Assembly: GCF_014192095.1 (NCBI RefSeq)
Contig: NZ_JACHXN010000008.1
Coordinates: forward strand, 186,001 to 250,000
Length of the DNA stretch: 64,000 bases
DNA from: Phyllobacterium trifolii
GTDB taxonomy: Bacteria; Pseudomonadota; Alphaproteobacteria; Rhizobiales; Rhizobiaceae
Reading direction: 5' to 3'
Shown: positions 36,234-47,210 of the stretch, in pieces
Numbering within the stretch: the first letter of the stretch is position 1
How the letters are laid out: each line of letters begins with the position of its first letter
Position numbers and translations under genes: made by a program
Notes under the pieces: generated by a model
The model's input: the letters and a program-made list of their open reading frames with translations, nothing else
Database searches by the model: none
What the model was told of the DNA's origin: nothing

Positions 36234-36794
36234 ATGACGACATTGATCATTCCGGGATATCGCGGGTCCGAAAAAGGCCACTGGCAACAGCAATGGCTGC
36301 TGGAGGATGAAACGGCGCGCCTTGTCGAACAGGATGATTGGGACAATCCGGTCCTTTGCCAATGGCTTCATGTTCTTGAAGCAACCCTTGCCGAAACACC
36401 CGGCGTTGTCCTGGTCGCGCATAGCCTCGGCTGCGTTCTCGTTACGCATCTCGCCAGCCGTCCATCGGCAGCGCATATCGCGGGTGCGGTTCTGGTTGCG
36501 CCAGCCGACGCTGAACGTATGGCCGTTCAGGATTCCAAATTTCGCAGCTTTGCACCCCTGCCACGCCACAAGCTCGGCTTTCCGTCAATTGTCGTTGCCA
36601 GCCGCAACGATCCCTATATGTCATTCAACAAGGCAGAAGCTCTGGCCAATGTGTGGGGTTCAGGCTTTGTCGATATGAAAAATGCCGGACACATCAATAT
36701 TGAAAGCGGCTTCGGCTCATGGCCGGAAGCCCATATTCTGGCCGATTCAATGCGCAGACCACGGCAGGATTTTCGCGCCCAGCAAGCTGCTTGA
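36234..36794 (+). CDS. RBBP9/YdeN family serine hydrolase
   Basis: A 186-residue alpha/beta hydrolase with nucleophile motif VAHSLGC, an Asp in SRNDPYM and the catalytic His in NAGHIN, and the opening IIPGYRGSEKGHWQQQW typical of the RBBP9/YdeN family. The start at 36234 follows AGGAG by 9 nt and is preferred to 36210. It probably acts on small esters; the substrate is unknown. It is convergent with cysW, 4 nt apart. Confidence 0.85.
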   Translation: MTTLIIPGYRGSEKGHWQQQWLLEDETARLVEQDDWDNPVLCQWLHVLEATLAETPGVVLVAHSLGCVLVTHLASRPSAAHIAGAVLVAPADAERMAVQDSKFRSFAPLPRHKLGFPSIVVASRNDPYMSFNKAEALANVWGSGFVDMKNAGHINIESGFGSWPEAHILADSMRRPRQDFRAQQAA

Positions 36795-36798
36795 TGCC

Positions 36799-37665
36799 CT
36801 AACTCACCTGCTTGCGTTCAAGCAAATACTTGAGGACCAGCGTCACGACGGCGATCAAAGCCAGTGTCGATGAGGCAGCAAATGCCCCTGTAACGTTATA
36901 GTCATTGAATAGAAGTTCGATCTGCAGCGGCAACGTGTTGGTCTGACCACGAATGGCGCCTGAAACAACGGAAACAGCGCCGAATTCGCCCATGACGCGA
37001 GCATTACAGAGCACCGCGCCGTAGAGCAGCGCCCAGCGGACATTTGGCAACGTGACATAGAAGAAGGTCTGTAGCCCAGTCGCGCCAAGGGTGATCGCGG
37101 CTTCTTCGTCCTCGCTACCCTGCGCCTGCATCAACGGAATAAGCTCACGTGCCACGAACGGGCTCGTTACGAACAGGCTCACAAGAAATATCGCAGGAAC
37201 TGTGAACATGATCTTGATGTCGTAGCTCTCAAGCAACGGCCCAAGAAGGCCTTGGCTCCCGTAGAGAAACAGGTAGGTCACACCGGCGACGATCGGCGAT
37301 ACCGAAAACGGTATCTCGATCAGGGTAATCAGCAACCGCCGCCCAGGAAAACGAAACCGCGTCACCAGCCACGCCACACATATCCCGAAGATCATATTGA
37401 TGGGCACAACGACGATCGCCGTGAGAACCGTCAACCAGACAGCGTGCAGTGTCGCGGGTTGCAGGATCTGGGTGAAATAGACAGCGATACCCTCTCGGAA
37501 AGCATAGGTGAAAATCACCGCCATAGGCACGCCGATGAACAGGATCGACAGGAAGACCGCCGACGCGATCAGCAAACACTGCGACAGTCGCGATGGCTTG
37601 ATGCCATGCCGTCGCGACGGTTGTCCTATAGCCGCTGGTGAAACGAGACTAGTTGCGGTCTGCAT
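36799..37665 (-). CDS. cysW: Sulfate ABC transporter permease CysW
   Basis: A 288-residue permease with six helices and the EAA-type coupling loop (EEAAITLGATGLQTFFYVTLP). It overlaps cysT by 17 nt. CysW with CysT forms the channel of the sulfate/thiosulfate importer. The gene is the last of the operon: no ATPase gene follows, and the next gene is convergent. Confidence 0.93.
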   Translation of the reverse strand: MQTATSLVSPAAIGQPSRRHGIKPSRLSQCLLIASAVFLSILFIGVPMAVIFTYAFREGIAVYFTQILQPATLHAVWLTVLTAIVVVPINMIFGICVAWLVTRFRFPGRRLLITLIEIPFSVSPIVAGVTYLFLYGSQGLLGPLLESYDIKIMFTVPAIFLVSLFVTSPFVARELIPLMQAQGSEDEEAAITLGATGLQTFFYVTLPNVRWALLYGAVLCNARVMGEFGAVSVVSGAIRGQTNTLPLQIELLFNDYNVTGAFAASSTLALIAVVTLVLKYLLERKQVS

Positions 37666-38485
37666 AACGCAACTGCCAGGCCTGAATTGAGTTGGTGACG
37701 AACAGCATGACGAACGCAGTGACCAGCATCACCGTCGCCAGCGCAGCGGCTGCCGGGTAGTCGTATTCATCAAGGCGAATGAATACGAGGAGAGACATGA
37801 CCTCCGTCTCGAACGGCAAATTGCCGGAGATGAAGACTATGGCGCCAAACTCCCCAAGGCTGCGTGCAAAAGAAAGGCTGCATCCTGCAATGAATGCCGG
37901 AAAAATCGCCGGCCATATGATCCTGGCAAATATTTGCCAGTTGGTAGCGCCCAATGATCGTGCCGCCTCTTCGACATCGGCAGCAACGTCTTCCAACACT
38001 GGCTGCACCGTCCGGACAACAAAAGGAATGCTGGTAAACATCATCGCAAGGGCAATGCCGAGCGGCGCATACGCGACTTTTATTCCCAACGGCTCCAGAT
38101 ATTGGCCAAACCAGCCATTCGAGGAAAACACCGTCACCAACGCAAGTCCGGCAACTGCAGTCGGCAACGCGAAAGGGAGATCGACCACCGCATCGAGAAG
38201 GCGTCGCCCCGGAAACTCATAACGAACCAGAACCCATGCCAGCAGGACACCGAAAATCGCGTTGAGCACTGTCGCAAGCGCCGCTGCACCGATCGTAATG
38301 CGATACGTCGCAAGCGCGCGCTCCGAGGATACGACACTCCAGAAATCGGCCCAGCCAAGGTTGAAGGATTTATACAACATGGCCAAAAGCGGCAGCGCAA
38401 CGATAATGACGAAATAAAGCAGGGTCACACCAAGCGTGAGACCGAAACCCGGCAATATTCCTCGCTGACTGGACCTTGAAAACAT
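37649..38485 (-). CDS. cysT: Sulfate ABC transporter permease CysT
   Basis: A 278-residue permease with six helices, the LPTAVAGLALVTVF segment and a coupling loop VEEAARSLGATNWQIFARIIWP. It pairs with CysW in the inner membrane. It is separated from sbp by 98 nt holding a strong hairpin. Confidence 0.93.
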   Translation of the reverse strand: MFSRSSQRGILPGFGLTLGVTLLYFVIIVALPLLAMLYKSFNLGWADFWSVVSSERALATYRITIGAAALATVLNAIFGVLLAWVLVRYEFPGRRLLDAVVDLPFALPTAVAGLALVTVFSSNGWFGQYLEPLGIKVAYAPLGIALAMMFTSIPFVVRTVQPVLEDVAADVEEAARSLGATNWQIFARIIWPAIFPAFIAGCSLSFARSLGEFGAIVFISGNLPFETEVMSLLVFIRLDEYDYPAAAALATVMLVTAFVMLFVTNSIQAWQLRYADRN

Positions 38486-38534
38486 GAGCAGTTTCTAGCC
38501 TATGTTCGGATGAACGCAAGCGTTGGTTGAATAG

Positions 38535-38565
38535 AAAGCAGTGCGGCTCTGAACCGCACTGCTTT
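38535..38565 (-). terminator. Intercistronic hairpin between sbp and cysT
   Basis: AAAGCAGTGCGG and CCGCACTGCTTT form a perfect 12-bp stem with a 7-nt loop between the sulfate-binding protein and its permeases. It could stabilise the sbp mRNA 3' end or cause partial termination, giving more binding protein than channel. Confidence 0.75.
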
Positions 38566-38583
38566 GCCAAACATCCGGTAAGG

Positions 38584-39591
38584 TCAGCGCTTGGTGAACA
38601 CCTTGTCGAGCGTTCCGCCCTCGGAGAATTGATCTTTGGTCACTTTTGCCCAACCACCAAAGACATCTTCGACAGTCAGCAGGCGAGTTTCCGGAAATTG
38701 CGATGCATATTTCGCCTTCACCGTCTCGTCGTTCACACGGTTGTAGTTCTGCGCGAGAATATCCTGCCCCTCCGGCGAATAGAGGAATTTCAGATAATTC
38801 TCCGCGATCGCGCGCGAGCCGCGTTTATCCACGACCTTGTCGACCACGGTGACCGGAAACTCGGCAAGCAAGCTCATCGGCGGGACAACCGCTTCGTACT
38901 TGTCCTCGCCGAGTTGCTTGCGCGTCCCGAGAACTTCTGCCTCGAAGGTGATCAGCACATCGCCAATACCGCGCTCGGCAAAGGTCGTCGTTGATCCACG
39001 GCCACCTGTGTCGAACACCGGCACGTTTGACAGCAGCTTCTTCACGAATTCTTGCGCCTTGGCGTCGTCCTTATTGAATTTTTCAAGTGCAAAGGCATAG
39101 GCCGCCAGATAGGTGTAGCGCGCATTGCCCGACGTCTTGGGGTTCGGAAATACCACCTTCACATCATCGCGAACCAGATCATCCCAGTTCTTGATATTCT
39201 TCGGGTTTCCGGCCCGCACGAGAAACGCCGGCAAGGAATAGTACGGCGAAGAGTTGTTCGGCAGACGCGACTGCCAGTCAGCGGGAATCAAGTTACCCTT
39301 GTCATGCAGAACCTGAACATCTGTCACCTGGTTAAAAGTGACTACATCGGCTTCAAGACCCTCGAGGATCGAGCGAGCCTGCTTGGAAGAACCAGCATGT
39401 GATTGGTTGACCGTGATATCTTTGCCAGATTGCTGTTTGTATTGGGCAGTGAAGGCCTTGTCGATCTGGTCATAAAGTTCGCGGGAGATATCATAGGAAA
39501 CATTAAGTATTTCGGTGGGTTCGTCTGCGGCCCTGACCGGCGTCAAACTCATACTGAGGGCCAGAGCAGCATATACAAACAATCTTTTCAT
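38584..39591 (-). CDS. sbp: Sulfate-binding periplasmic protein
   Basis: A 335-residue exported binding protein: signal peptide MKRLFVYAALALSMSLTPVRA, then LNVSYDISRELY and SHAGSSKQARSI, the classical Sbp/CysP sulfate-binding loops, and NPKTSGNARYTYLAA. The start at 39591 follows GGGAGAA. It binds sulfate or thiosulfate for CysT-CysW. Confidence 0.93.
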   Translation of the reverse strand: MKRLFVYAALALSMSLTPVRAADEPTEILNVSYDISRELYDQIDKAFTAQYKQQSGKDITVNQSHAGSSKQARSILEGLEADVVTFNQVTDVQVLHDKGNLIPADWQSRLPNNSSPYYSLPAFLVRAGNPKNIKNWDDLVRDDVKVVFPNPKTSGNARYTYLAAYAFALEKFNKDDAKAQEFVKKLLSNVPVFDTGGRGSTTTFAERGIGDVLITFEAEVLGTRKQLGEDKYEAVVPPMSLLAEFPVTVVDKVVDKRGSRAIAENYLKFLYSPEGQDILAQNYNRVNDETVKAKYASQFPETRLLTVEDVFGGWAKVTKDQFSEGGTLDKVFTKR

Positions 39592-39785
39592 CGAATTCTC
39601 CCACAGCCTCACCGGCACGAAGGCACCGGACATTTTTTTGCGAGAGTGACCGGAAAACCATCGATGCGGAAGAATTTACTTTCCAATATGGTCAAGCTAG
39701 TTGAAATCAAATACTCCAAACAGACCTGAACGCAGCTGGCCGGTTAACTGCGGCCGCGTGCCCAGAAGGCAAGCTGGTGGAATTG

Positions 39786-39977
39786 TCACCAAAATCCACG
39801 GTGCTGCCAGCACCAGAGGAAGTCTTCCTCGGTCCAGTTGCGGTTTTTCTTGGCCGCCGCTTCTTCGCGATCACGCTGCTTGGGATCGCTGGCATTCCGG
39901 TCGAGAGTTTCAGCTACAAAAACGTCCCGCCACAGGCGTTCTGCCCGGTTAAATATGCCTGATACTTCACTGTACAT
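39786..39977 (-). CDS. Small Trp-rich hypothetical protein
   Basis: A 63-residue protein starting MYSEVSGIFNRAERLW and ending WTEEDFLWCWQHRGFW, with a charged middle. A GGAGGT site lies just before the ATG. No family is recognised. Its size, RBS and composition favour a real gene over a chance frame. It lies upstream of sbp in the same direction, in the sbp/Rrf2 divergent region. Confidence 0.5.
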   Translation of the reverse strand: MYSEVSGIFNRAERLWRDVFVAETLDRNASDPKQRDREEAAAKKNRNWTEEDFLWCWQHRGFW

Positions 39978-40257
39978 TGCGACCTCCATCAAACAATCCG
40001 GTTGCAGAGTTAGCTAATGATGACGCCTTGAAATCATTTGTCAACAATCTCTACCGATTTAATCGTGTATTGGATTCACCGTTCCCGCACCGCCGTCTGC
40101 AGCGAATTCTTAATGAATTATTATTTTTCAGCGCCTTACACACCATTTTTAAGACATTTCGCCGCCGTAAAAAAACTCATTTTTTAACATTTTTACACTA
40201 GAAAATGTAGTGCGAGGGACTATGACTGCACCACACTGGTAGTCAGGCAAAGAAGAA
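39978..40257. promoter_or_regulatory. AT-rich divergent regulatory region
   Basis: This is 280 nt between the small gene and the Rrf2 regulator. The stretch 40100-40210 is very AT-rich, with long T and A runs, and probably holds the promoters of both directions. No specific boxes are called. Confidence 0.4.
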
Positions 40258-40707
40258 ATGATATCGCAAAAGGCCAAATATGCTCTACGGGCGCTTGTCG
40301 TTCTGGCCAGGGCAGACGCCGAGAAAGCTCTCTTCATCTCGGATATCGCAGAAGAACAGAATATTCCGAAGAAGTTTCTCGAACAGATACTGCTCGATCT
40401 GAAGCACCAGGGTATCGTGATGAGCCGTCGCGGCAAGATGGGCGGGTATCTGCTGCTGAAGCCGGCCGAAGAAATTACATTCGGCGAGGTGCTGCGCCTC
40501 ATTGATGGTCCGATTGCCCCTCTGCCCTGCCTGAGCAAGATCGCCTATCGCCGCTGCGAGGATTGCCAGGACGAAGCGACATGCGAGATACGCCACGTCT
40601 TCAATGAAGTCGCCAATGTCACCCGTGCGGTCCTGGACAAGACGACAATCGCCGATTGCCTCATTTACGGCGCCAACGCCAAAGTGGCTGAACTACTCGA
40701 CAGCTAA
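40258..40707 (+). CDS. Rrf2 family transcriptional regulator
   Basis: A 149-residue regulator. The winged helix (1-80; KYALRALVVLARA, IPKKFLEQILLDLKHQGIV) is followed by a cysteine-bearing loop, CLSKIAYRRCEDCQDEATC, where IscR-type proteins hold an Fe-S cluster. Four Cys are present against IscR's three. Its position divergent from sulfate uptake and convergent with the thiamine operon suggests control of sulfur or Fe-S metabolism (CymR/IscR-like); inference only. Confidence 0.85.
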   Translation: MISQKAKYALRALVVLARADAEKALFISDIAEEQNIPKKFLEQILLDLKHQGIVMSRRGKMGGYLLLKPAEEITFGEVLRLIDGPIAPLPCLSKIAYRRCEDCQDEATCEIRHVFNEVANVTRAVLDKTTIADCLIYGANAKVAELLDS

Positions 40708-40720
40708 GAGCTTCAGTCTA

Positions 40721-41494
40721 TCACGTGAACACCGCCCTACCGATTACCGGCGTTGACGGAACGGCGACGTCGCGAGGCTCGAGCATACCTGCGTGAAAGG
40801 CAACATGCCCCGCATCAACTGCCTTGGCGAAAGCGCTTGCCATGGCCACCGGATCGCCGGCCTTCGCCACGGCCGTGTTCAGCAGGATGGCGTCAAATCC
40901 GAGTTCCATGACCGTCGCGGCATGGGATGGTCGCCCGAGACCCGCATCGATGATCATCGGAACATCGGGGAAATTGCCCCGCAATGAACGCAGTGCGTGC
41001 ATATTGAGCGGTCCGAGAGCCGAGCCGATCGGCGCGCACCATGGCATCAAAACCTCGCAACCCGCTTCCAGCAGCCGCTCGGCGACGATCAGATCATCTG
41101 TCGTATAGGGAAACACCTTGAAGCCGTCATCGGACAATATCCGGGCAGCCTCGACCAGTGCGAAGACATCCGGCTGCAACGTATCGTGATTGCCAATGAC
41201 TTCGAGCTTGATCCAGTCGGTCGTAAAAACATCCCTTGCCATCTGCGCCGTCAGCACAGCTTCTCTCACCGTATGACATCCCGCCGTGTTCGGCAGTACA
41301 TGCGTTCCTAGCGACCGGATGAGCGACCAGAACTTGTCACCGGATTTGCCGCCTGCCATTTCCCGCCGCAGCGAGACGGTGACAATTTCCGTGCCGGATG
41401 CCTTGATTGCATCCATAAGGATGGCGGGCGAAGGATACTGCGCTGTTCCCAGCAAAACCCGCGACGAAAGTTCGGTATTATAAAGTTTCAGCAT
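40721..41494 (-). CDS. thiG: Thiazole synthase ThiG
   Basis: A 257-residue TIM-barrel thiazole synthase. It opens [19 protein letters not shown] and has the Schiff-base Lys in [21 protein letters not shown] and [12 protein letters not shown]. It forms the thiazole phosphate from deoxyxylulose phosphate, ThiS-thiocarboxylate and dehydroglycine. The ATG at 41494 is 6 nt after GGAGG; the ATG at 41500 abuts it. Confidence 0.95.
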   Translation of the reverse strand: MLKLYNTELSSRVLLGTAQYPSPAILMDAIKASGTEIVTVSLRREMAGGKSGDKFWSLIRSLGTHVLPNTAGCHTVREAVLTAQMARDVFTTDWIKLEVIGNHDTLQPDVFALVEAARILSDDGFKVFPYTTDDLIVAERLLEAGCEVLMPWCAPIGSALGPLNMHALRSLRGNFPDVPMIIDAGLGRPSHAATVMELGFDAILLNTAVAKAGDPVAMASAFAKAVDAGHVAFHAGMLEPRDVAVPSTPVIGRAVFT

Positions 41495-41496
41495 GA

Positions 41497-41694
41497 TCAT
41501 CCTCCTTGCCGCGGCGTAAGGATCTCGACCTTGTCGCCCTCGTTCAGACGGCAGGCTTGACGTTCCGGTGACCGCACGAGCTCACCGTTTAATGCCGTCG
41601 CCAGCCATTCGCCTTGGAACTCCAGTTCGGCAAGCAAAGCATCGAGCGATTGCGCCGACACATCGTGCGGCTCTCCATTGACGAGCAGTTTCAT
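41497..41694 (-). CDS. thiS: Sulfur carrier protein ThiS
   Basis: A 65-residue ubiquitin-like sulfur carrier ending in Gly-Gly (TPRQGG), which is adenylated and thiocarboxylated for ThiG. It overlaps thiO by 4 nt, and thiG follows at once. Confidence 0.93.
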   Translation of the reverse strand: MKLLVNGEPHDVSAQSLDALLAELEFQGEWLATALNGELVRSPERQACRLNEGDKVEILTPRQGG

Positions 41695-42656
41695 CGGGTT
41701 GCTCTCCTTTCATTCAAAATCATGTCCGCCACCAGCATGGCCATCGCCGGGGCAAGCAAGAAACCGTGTCTGTAAAGCCCGTTGATGCTGATGGTTTTAC
41801 CCTCGCGGACGACACGGGGCAGATTGTCCGGATAGGCGGGGCGAATGCCCACCCCTGTTTCGACAATCTCCGCCTCACCGAAAGCGGGGTGCAAACTATA
41901 GGCCGCGTTCAGCAATTCCATCATCGAGCGCACCGTGATCGGACCGGCCGAGTCGCTTTCGATCATAGTAGCGCCCACCATGAACGTGTGATCCGCCCTG
42001 GGCACGACATAGATAGGAAAGCGCGGATGAACGAGCCTGACAGGACGTGACAGGGCGATATCGGACGTGCGCAAGATCAGCATTTCCCCGCGCACGCCGC
42101 GTATCGTTTGATCGTCGCGGGAATAGCCGGTGCACTGAACGGTCCAATCAAAACCAGCTGTCGCGGTCCGCACTGGATCAGTTTCGAACGCTACACCGGC
42201 CGCCGCCAGTTTCGCCGCAAGACTGATCAACACATGTCGAGGGTCAAGGTGTGCTTCATCCTTGAAAAACAGGCCCTTGCGGAAGCGTCCGGCAAGGTCA
42301 GGCTCCAGCGTTGCAACAGTATCCTCGTTAGCCCACTCGAACTCTGAAGTTCGCGAGCCGAACCGTTCAAGCTCCCTGACGTCACGGACAGGCGCCAAAA
42401 CCAGTGTACCATTGTGTGTCACGGAGCCAGGCAGCGCCGCTTCCCACCAGTCAGCGGCACCAAGCCCGAGTTCGACAACTGCCTGCTCAGCGCTTTCCCG
42501 CTCGCAATAAGGCGCAAGCATCCCCCCTGCAAACCAGGATGCCGCCGCGCGGCCGCCCGATTGCGGGTCGAGCACCGTCACGCGCGCGCCGCGTGACGTC
42601 AATTCGTGGGCGACCGACAATCCGGCCACGCCGGCGCCCTTTACAAGAACGTGCAT
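41691..42656 (-). CDS. thiO: Glycine oxidase ThiO
   Basis: A 321-residue FAD amine oxidase with GAGVAGLSVAHELTSRGARV at the N-terminus and a late GIRPAYPDNLPRV plus NGLYRHGFLLAPAMA, typical of ThiO. It oxidises glycine to the imine used by ThiG. It starts 4 nt after the thiC stop and overlaps thiS by 4 nt. Confidence 0.92.
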   Translation of the reverse strand: MHVLVKGAGVAGLSVAHELTSRGARVTVLDPQSGGRAAASWFAGGMLAPYCERESAEQAVVELGLGAADWWEAALPGSVTHNGTLVLAPVRDVRELERFGSRTSEFEWANEDTVATLEPDLAGRFRKGLFFKDEAHLDPRHVLISLAAKLAAAGVAFETDPVRTATAGFDWTVQCTGYSRDDQTIRGVRGEMLILRTSDIALSRPVRLVHPRFPIYVVPRADHTFMVGATMIESDSAGPITVRSMMELLNAAYSLHPAFGEAEIVETGVGIRPAYPDNLPRVVREGKTISINGLYRHGFLLAPAMAMLVADMILNERRATR

Positions 42657-42660
42657 TCCT

Positions 42661-44800
<2,140 letters not shown>

Positions 44801-44860
44801 TGTGTTTATGTGACCCGCTGTTGACGCAGTTGTCAAGCAGGTCGATCTCCAGACAAACGA

Positions 44861-44890
44861 AAACCCGCTACGGCCTGGACCATGCGGGTT
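44861..44890 (-). terminator. Terminator after rpsU
   Basis: AAACCCGC and GCGGGTT pair around a 15-nt loop, and on the minus strand the stem is followed by a TTTTCGTTT run. It lies 39 nt past the rpsU stop. Confidence 0.8.
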
Positions 44891-44928
44891 CTGTCGCGTT
44901 TATCTATAACCGGATGACCGGTCATGAA

Positions 44929-45204
44929 TTATCGGTTGTTGTAATCGCTACCATTGTTGCCGGCTGGGCGGGCAACACGTTCCTTTTTCTTCGGACCTGG
45001 CAACAGGCCTTCGCGCTGAGCCTGCTTGCGTGCAGCCTTGCGGGCACGGCTAACGGCTTCTGCTTTTTCACGGACACGACGCTCGGATGGCTTTTCGAAA
45101 GCCTGGCGCGCCTTCATTTCGCGGAAGAGACCTTCCCGCTGCATCTTCTTCTTCAGGACCCGAAGGGCCTGTTCAACATTGTTATCACGGACGAGAACTT
45201 GCAA
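44929..45204 (-). CDS. rpsU: 30S ribosomal protein S21 (TTG start)
   Basis: A 91-residue S21 protein: [20 protein letters not shown], then a basic Arg/Lys/Ala helix and an Asn-rich tail. The start codon is TTG at 45204, with AAGGA 6 nt upstream; the in-frame codon three positions earlier is followed upstream by a stop, so no ATG start is possible. S21 helps mRNA binding at the 30S platform. Confidence 0.93.
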   Translation of the reverse strand: MQVLVRDNNVEQALRVLKKKMQREGLFREMKARQAFEKPSERRVREKAEAVSRARKAARKQAQREGLLPGPKKKERVARPAGNNGSDYNNR

Positions 45205-45608
45205 TCGTTTTCCTTACCCATGCTTGTCTCGCCTTGCGGAAGGAAATGAGCCACAATCAGACAAGCGTTTGAAGAATTGCCCCTACGGCAATCCGGAGAA
45301 GCGCGGACTTTATTCATTTCCGCGCCAAAAATCCAGTGCGCTCAAGCAATTTACTTGAGTATTCCTGCCACGACGCCAACTATTCTGGTGACTCGGCGGG
45401 GGTAATTTTGTGTTCTGTCTATTTTAGTCGAGTTCAGACTGACTATGCAGAACCAGAGAAGATTCTGGGGTGCGATGAGATTCGCGATCATGGCGAGTCG
45501 AAAACGGTAGGTTTCGAGAACCGGAGCGGAGCGTACTTGAAGTACGTGAGCACCGGATCGCAGAAAAATGCCGTTTGCAGACCGTCATGGCGTGAATATC
45601 AACACATC
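45205..45608. other. Intergenic region with repeat, between rpsU and ridA
   Basis: A 404-nt gap with no supported gene. The left part is the leader/promoter of rpsU. The right part (45500-45595) holds a hairpin-rich repeat, including GTACTTGAAGTAC, described separately. Confidence 0.6.
45546..45589. repeat. Dispersed repeat copy B
   Basis: This 44-nt block matches 29097-29140 at about 37 positions. Just to its left lies CGGAGCGGAGC-GTACTTGAAGTAC, which with GTGAGCACCGG can fold into a hairpin. It ends 19 nt before the stop of the minus-strand ridA-like gene. Confidence 0.75.
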
Positions 45609-45953
45609 CTAGATCGCGGCAGTGATGATAATCTCGACCTTGTATTCCGGCGTTGCAAGCTTGGCTTCGCCCGTTGCGCGTGCCGGAGTGTTTGCCGGGT
45701 CGACCCAAGCATCCCACGCAGCATTCATCTCGCCGAAATCCTTCATGTCATCGAGCCAGATGATGGCCTGCAACAGCTTGGATTTGTCGGTGCCGGCTTC
45801 CTTGAGCAAGCGGTCGATCGAAGCCAGGACGTCCTTGGTCTGCTCTGTCACGCTCTTGCCTGGGCTGCCGACCTGGCCGGCGAGATAGACCGTGTTGCCG
45901 TGGATTACGACCTGGCTCATGCGTGGACCAACTTCAATACGGCGAATGCTCAT
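45609..45953 (-). CDS. RidA family enamine/imine deaminase-like protein
   Basis: A 114-residue RidA/YjgF protein. VYLAGQVG and LLQAIIWLDDMKDFGEMN are typical, and the C-terminal Arg in TPARATGEAKLA matches the position that holds the substrate carboxylate in active RidA. It removes reactive imines/enamines. The ATG has a GAGGAG site 7 nt upstream. Its single-gene setting gives no pathway link. Confidence 0.9.
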   Translation of the reverse strand: MSIRRIEVGPRMSQVVIHGNTVYLAGQVGSPGKSVTEQTKDVLASIDRLLKEAGTDKSKLLQAIIWLDDMKDFGEMNAAWDAWVDPANTPARATGEAKLATPEYKVEIIITAAI

Positions 45954-46281
45954 GGAAATCTCCTCTAACGATTTGCTGGCAATTTAATGCTTGCCGTGCG
46001 TCCATGAAAAAGGGGCCCATGCGGCCCTGTTTTCAAAGGACAGTGACGTGGTTGCAGATCTTGCCTTTGACCCGCTGATTGAGCACTACGATTATTTTAC
46101 CGTCATAGCGCTTTGATTTTGAATGATTTTCTGCCCACAACGGCGTGCAACATCAGCAACGAACGTCAATAACAGTCGATTCGGCGACACACTATTTGCC
46201 ACATACCGTAGAGTCAAATTTCATGTCTAGACGTTCGAGAGCGTTGTATAAATAAGTGCTCCGTTCGCTTATCATTGCCAA
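45954..46281. other. Intergenic region, ridA to desaturase
   Basis: A 328-nt divergent spacer. AGGGGCC-CATGC-GGCCCT near 46011-46027 can fold into a short hairpin. Apart from AT-rich segments near 46090-46260 that may hold the desaturase promoter, nothing else is recognised. Confidence 0.4.
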
Positions 46282-47172
46282 ATGGATCACCGGACTGTCA
46301 TTGCATCATTGACATCGGAGCAGCGCAATCGTCTGACCGCCAAATCAGACCTCGCGGGCCTTCTTCAACTCGCCGTCCATTGGGGCTTAATCATTCTTCT
46401 CGGATGGTTGATTGCCGTGCGGATACCCCTTTGGCCGCTCATGATGATCCCGCAGGGTATTTTGATTGTGTTCTTGTTTACCCTTATACACGAGTCCATC
46501 CATCGCACGCCGTTCAGGACGCAGTGGTTGAACGACTGCATTGCGCGCGTCTGCAGCGTCCTGCTTGTGCTGCCCTCGGACTGGTTTCGCTACTTTCATC
46601 TGGCCCACCACCGCTTTACTCAGGATCACGAGAACGATCCTGAGCTGATATCCCCCAAGCCGGAAACCATGCGACAATATCTCGTGCACCTGTCCGGCAT
46701 TCCTGTTTGGTGGAGCCACATCAAGACGCTTGTGATAAACGCCTCGGGGCATTGCAGCGATACCTTCGTGCCGGCAAAAGGTCACCGGAAGGTCCGCAGC
46801 GAGGCACAGATAATGATTGCGGTCTATGCCTTGATGATCGCTGTCTCCGTCCACCTTCAGACGGCAGTCCTTGTGTATGTATGGGTCCTGCCGGCGATAT
46901 TGGGACAACCTTTCCTGCGCATCTATCTTCTGGCCGAACATGGCCGCTGCCCCTATGTCGCCAACATGCTCGAGAACAGCAGGACAACCACCACGACCTG
47001 GCTGGTGCGCAAACTTGCATGGAACATGCCTTATCATGCCGAGCACCATGCTTATCCGACTGTTCCTTTTTACCGACTGCCGGAATTCCATGCGTTGATC
47101 GAGACTGAGCTCAAGCAGACCGAGAATGGCTACGTCCGGTTCCACGCCAAATACATTGAGCAGATTCGTTAA
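46282..47172 (+). CDS. Membrane fatty acid desaturase/hydroxylase-type protein
   Basis: A 296-residue membrane di-iron protein with three histidine boxes: HESIH (about 71), HLAHH (about 110) and HAEHH (about 254), plus four to six hydrophobic segments. It desaturates or hydroxylates an acyl chain or lipid headgroup; the substrate cannot be told. It is followed after 38 nt by a histidine phosphatase gene and probably shares its transcript. Confidence 0.85.
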   Translation: MDHRTVIASLTSEQRNRLTAKSDLAGLLQLAVHWGLIILLGWLIAVRIPLWPLMMIPQGILIVFLFTLIHESIHRTPFRTQWLNDCIARVCSVLLVLPSDWFRYFHLAHHRFTQDHENDPELISPKPETMRQYLVHLSGIPVWWSHIKTLVINASGHCSDTFVPAKGHRKVRSEAQIMIAVYALMIAVSVHLQTAVLVYVWVLPAILGQPFLRIYLLAEHGRCPYVANMLENSRTTTTTWLVRKLAWNMPYHAEHHAYPTVPFYRLPEFHALIETELKQTENGYVRFHAKYIEQIR

Positions 47173-47210
47173 AACGATCGGCTCGACGTGGATCATCAAA
47201 AGGAGTCCAT

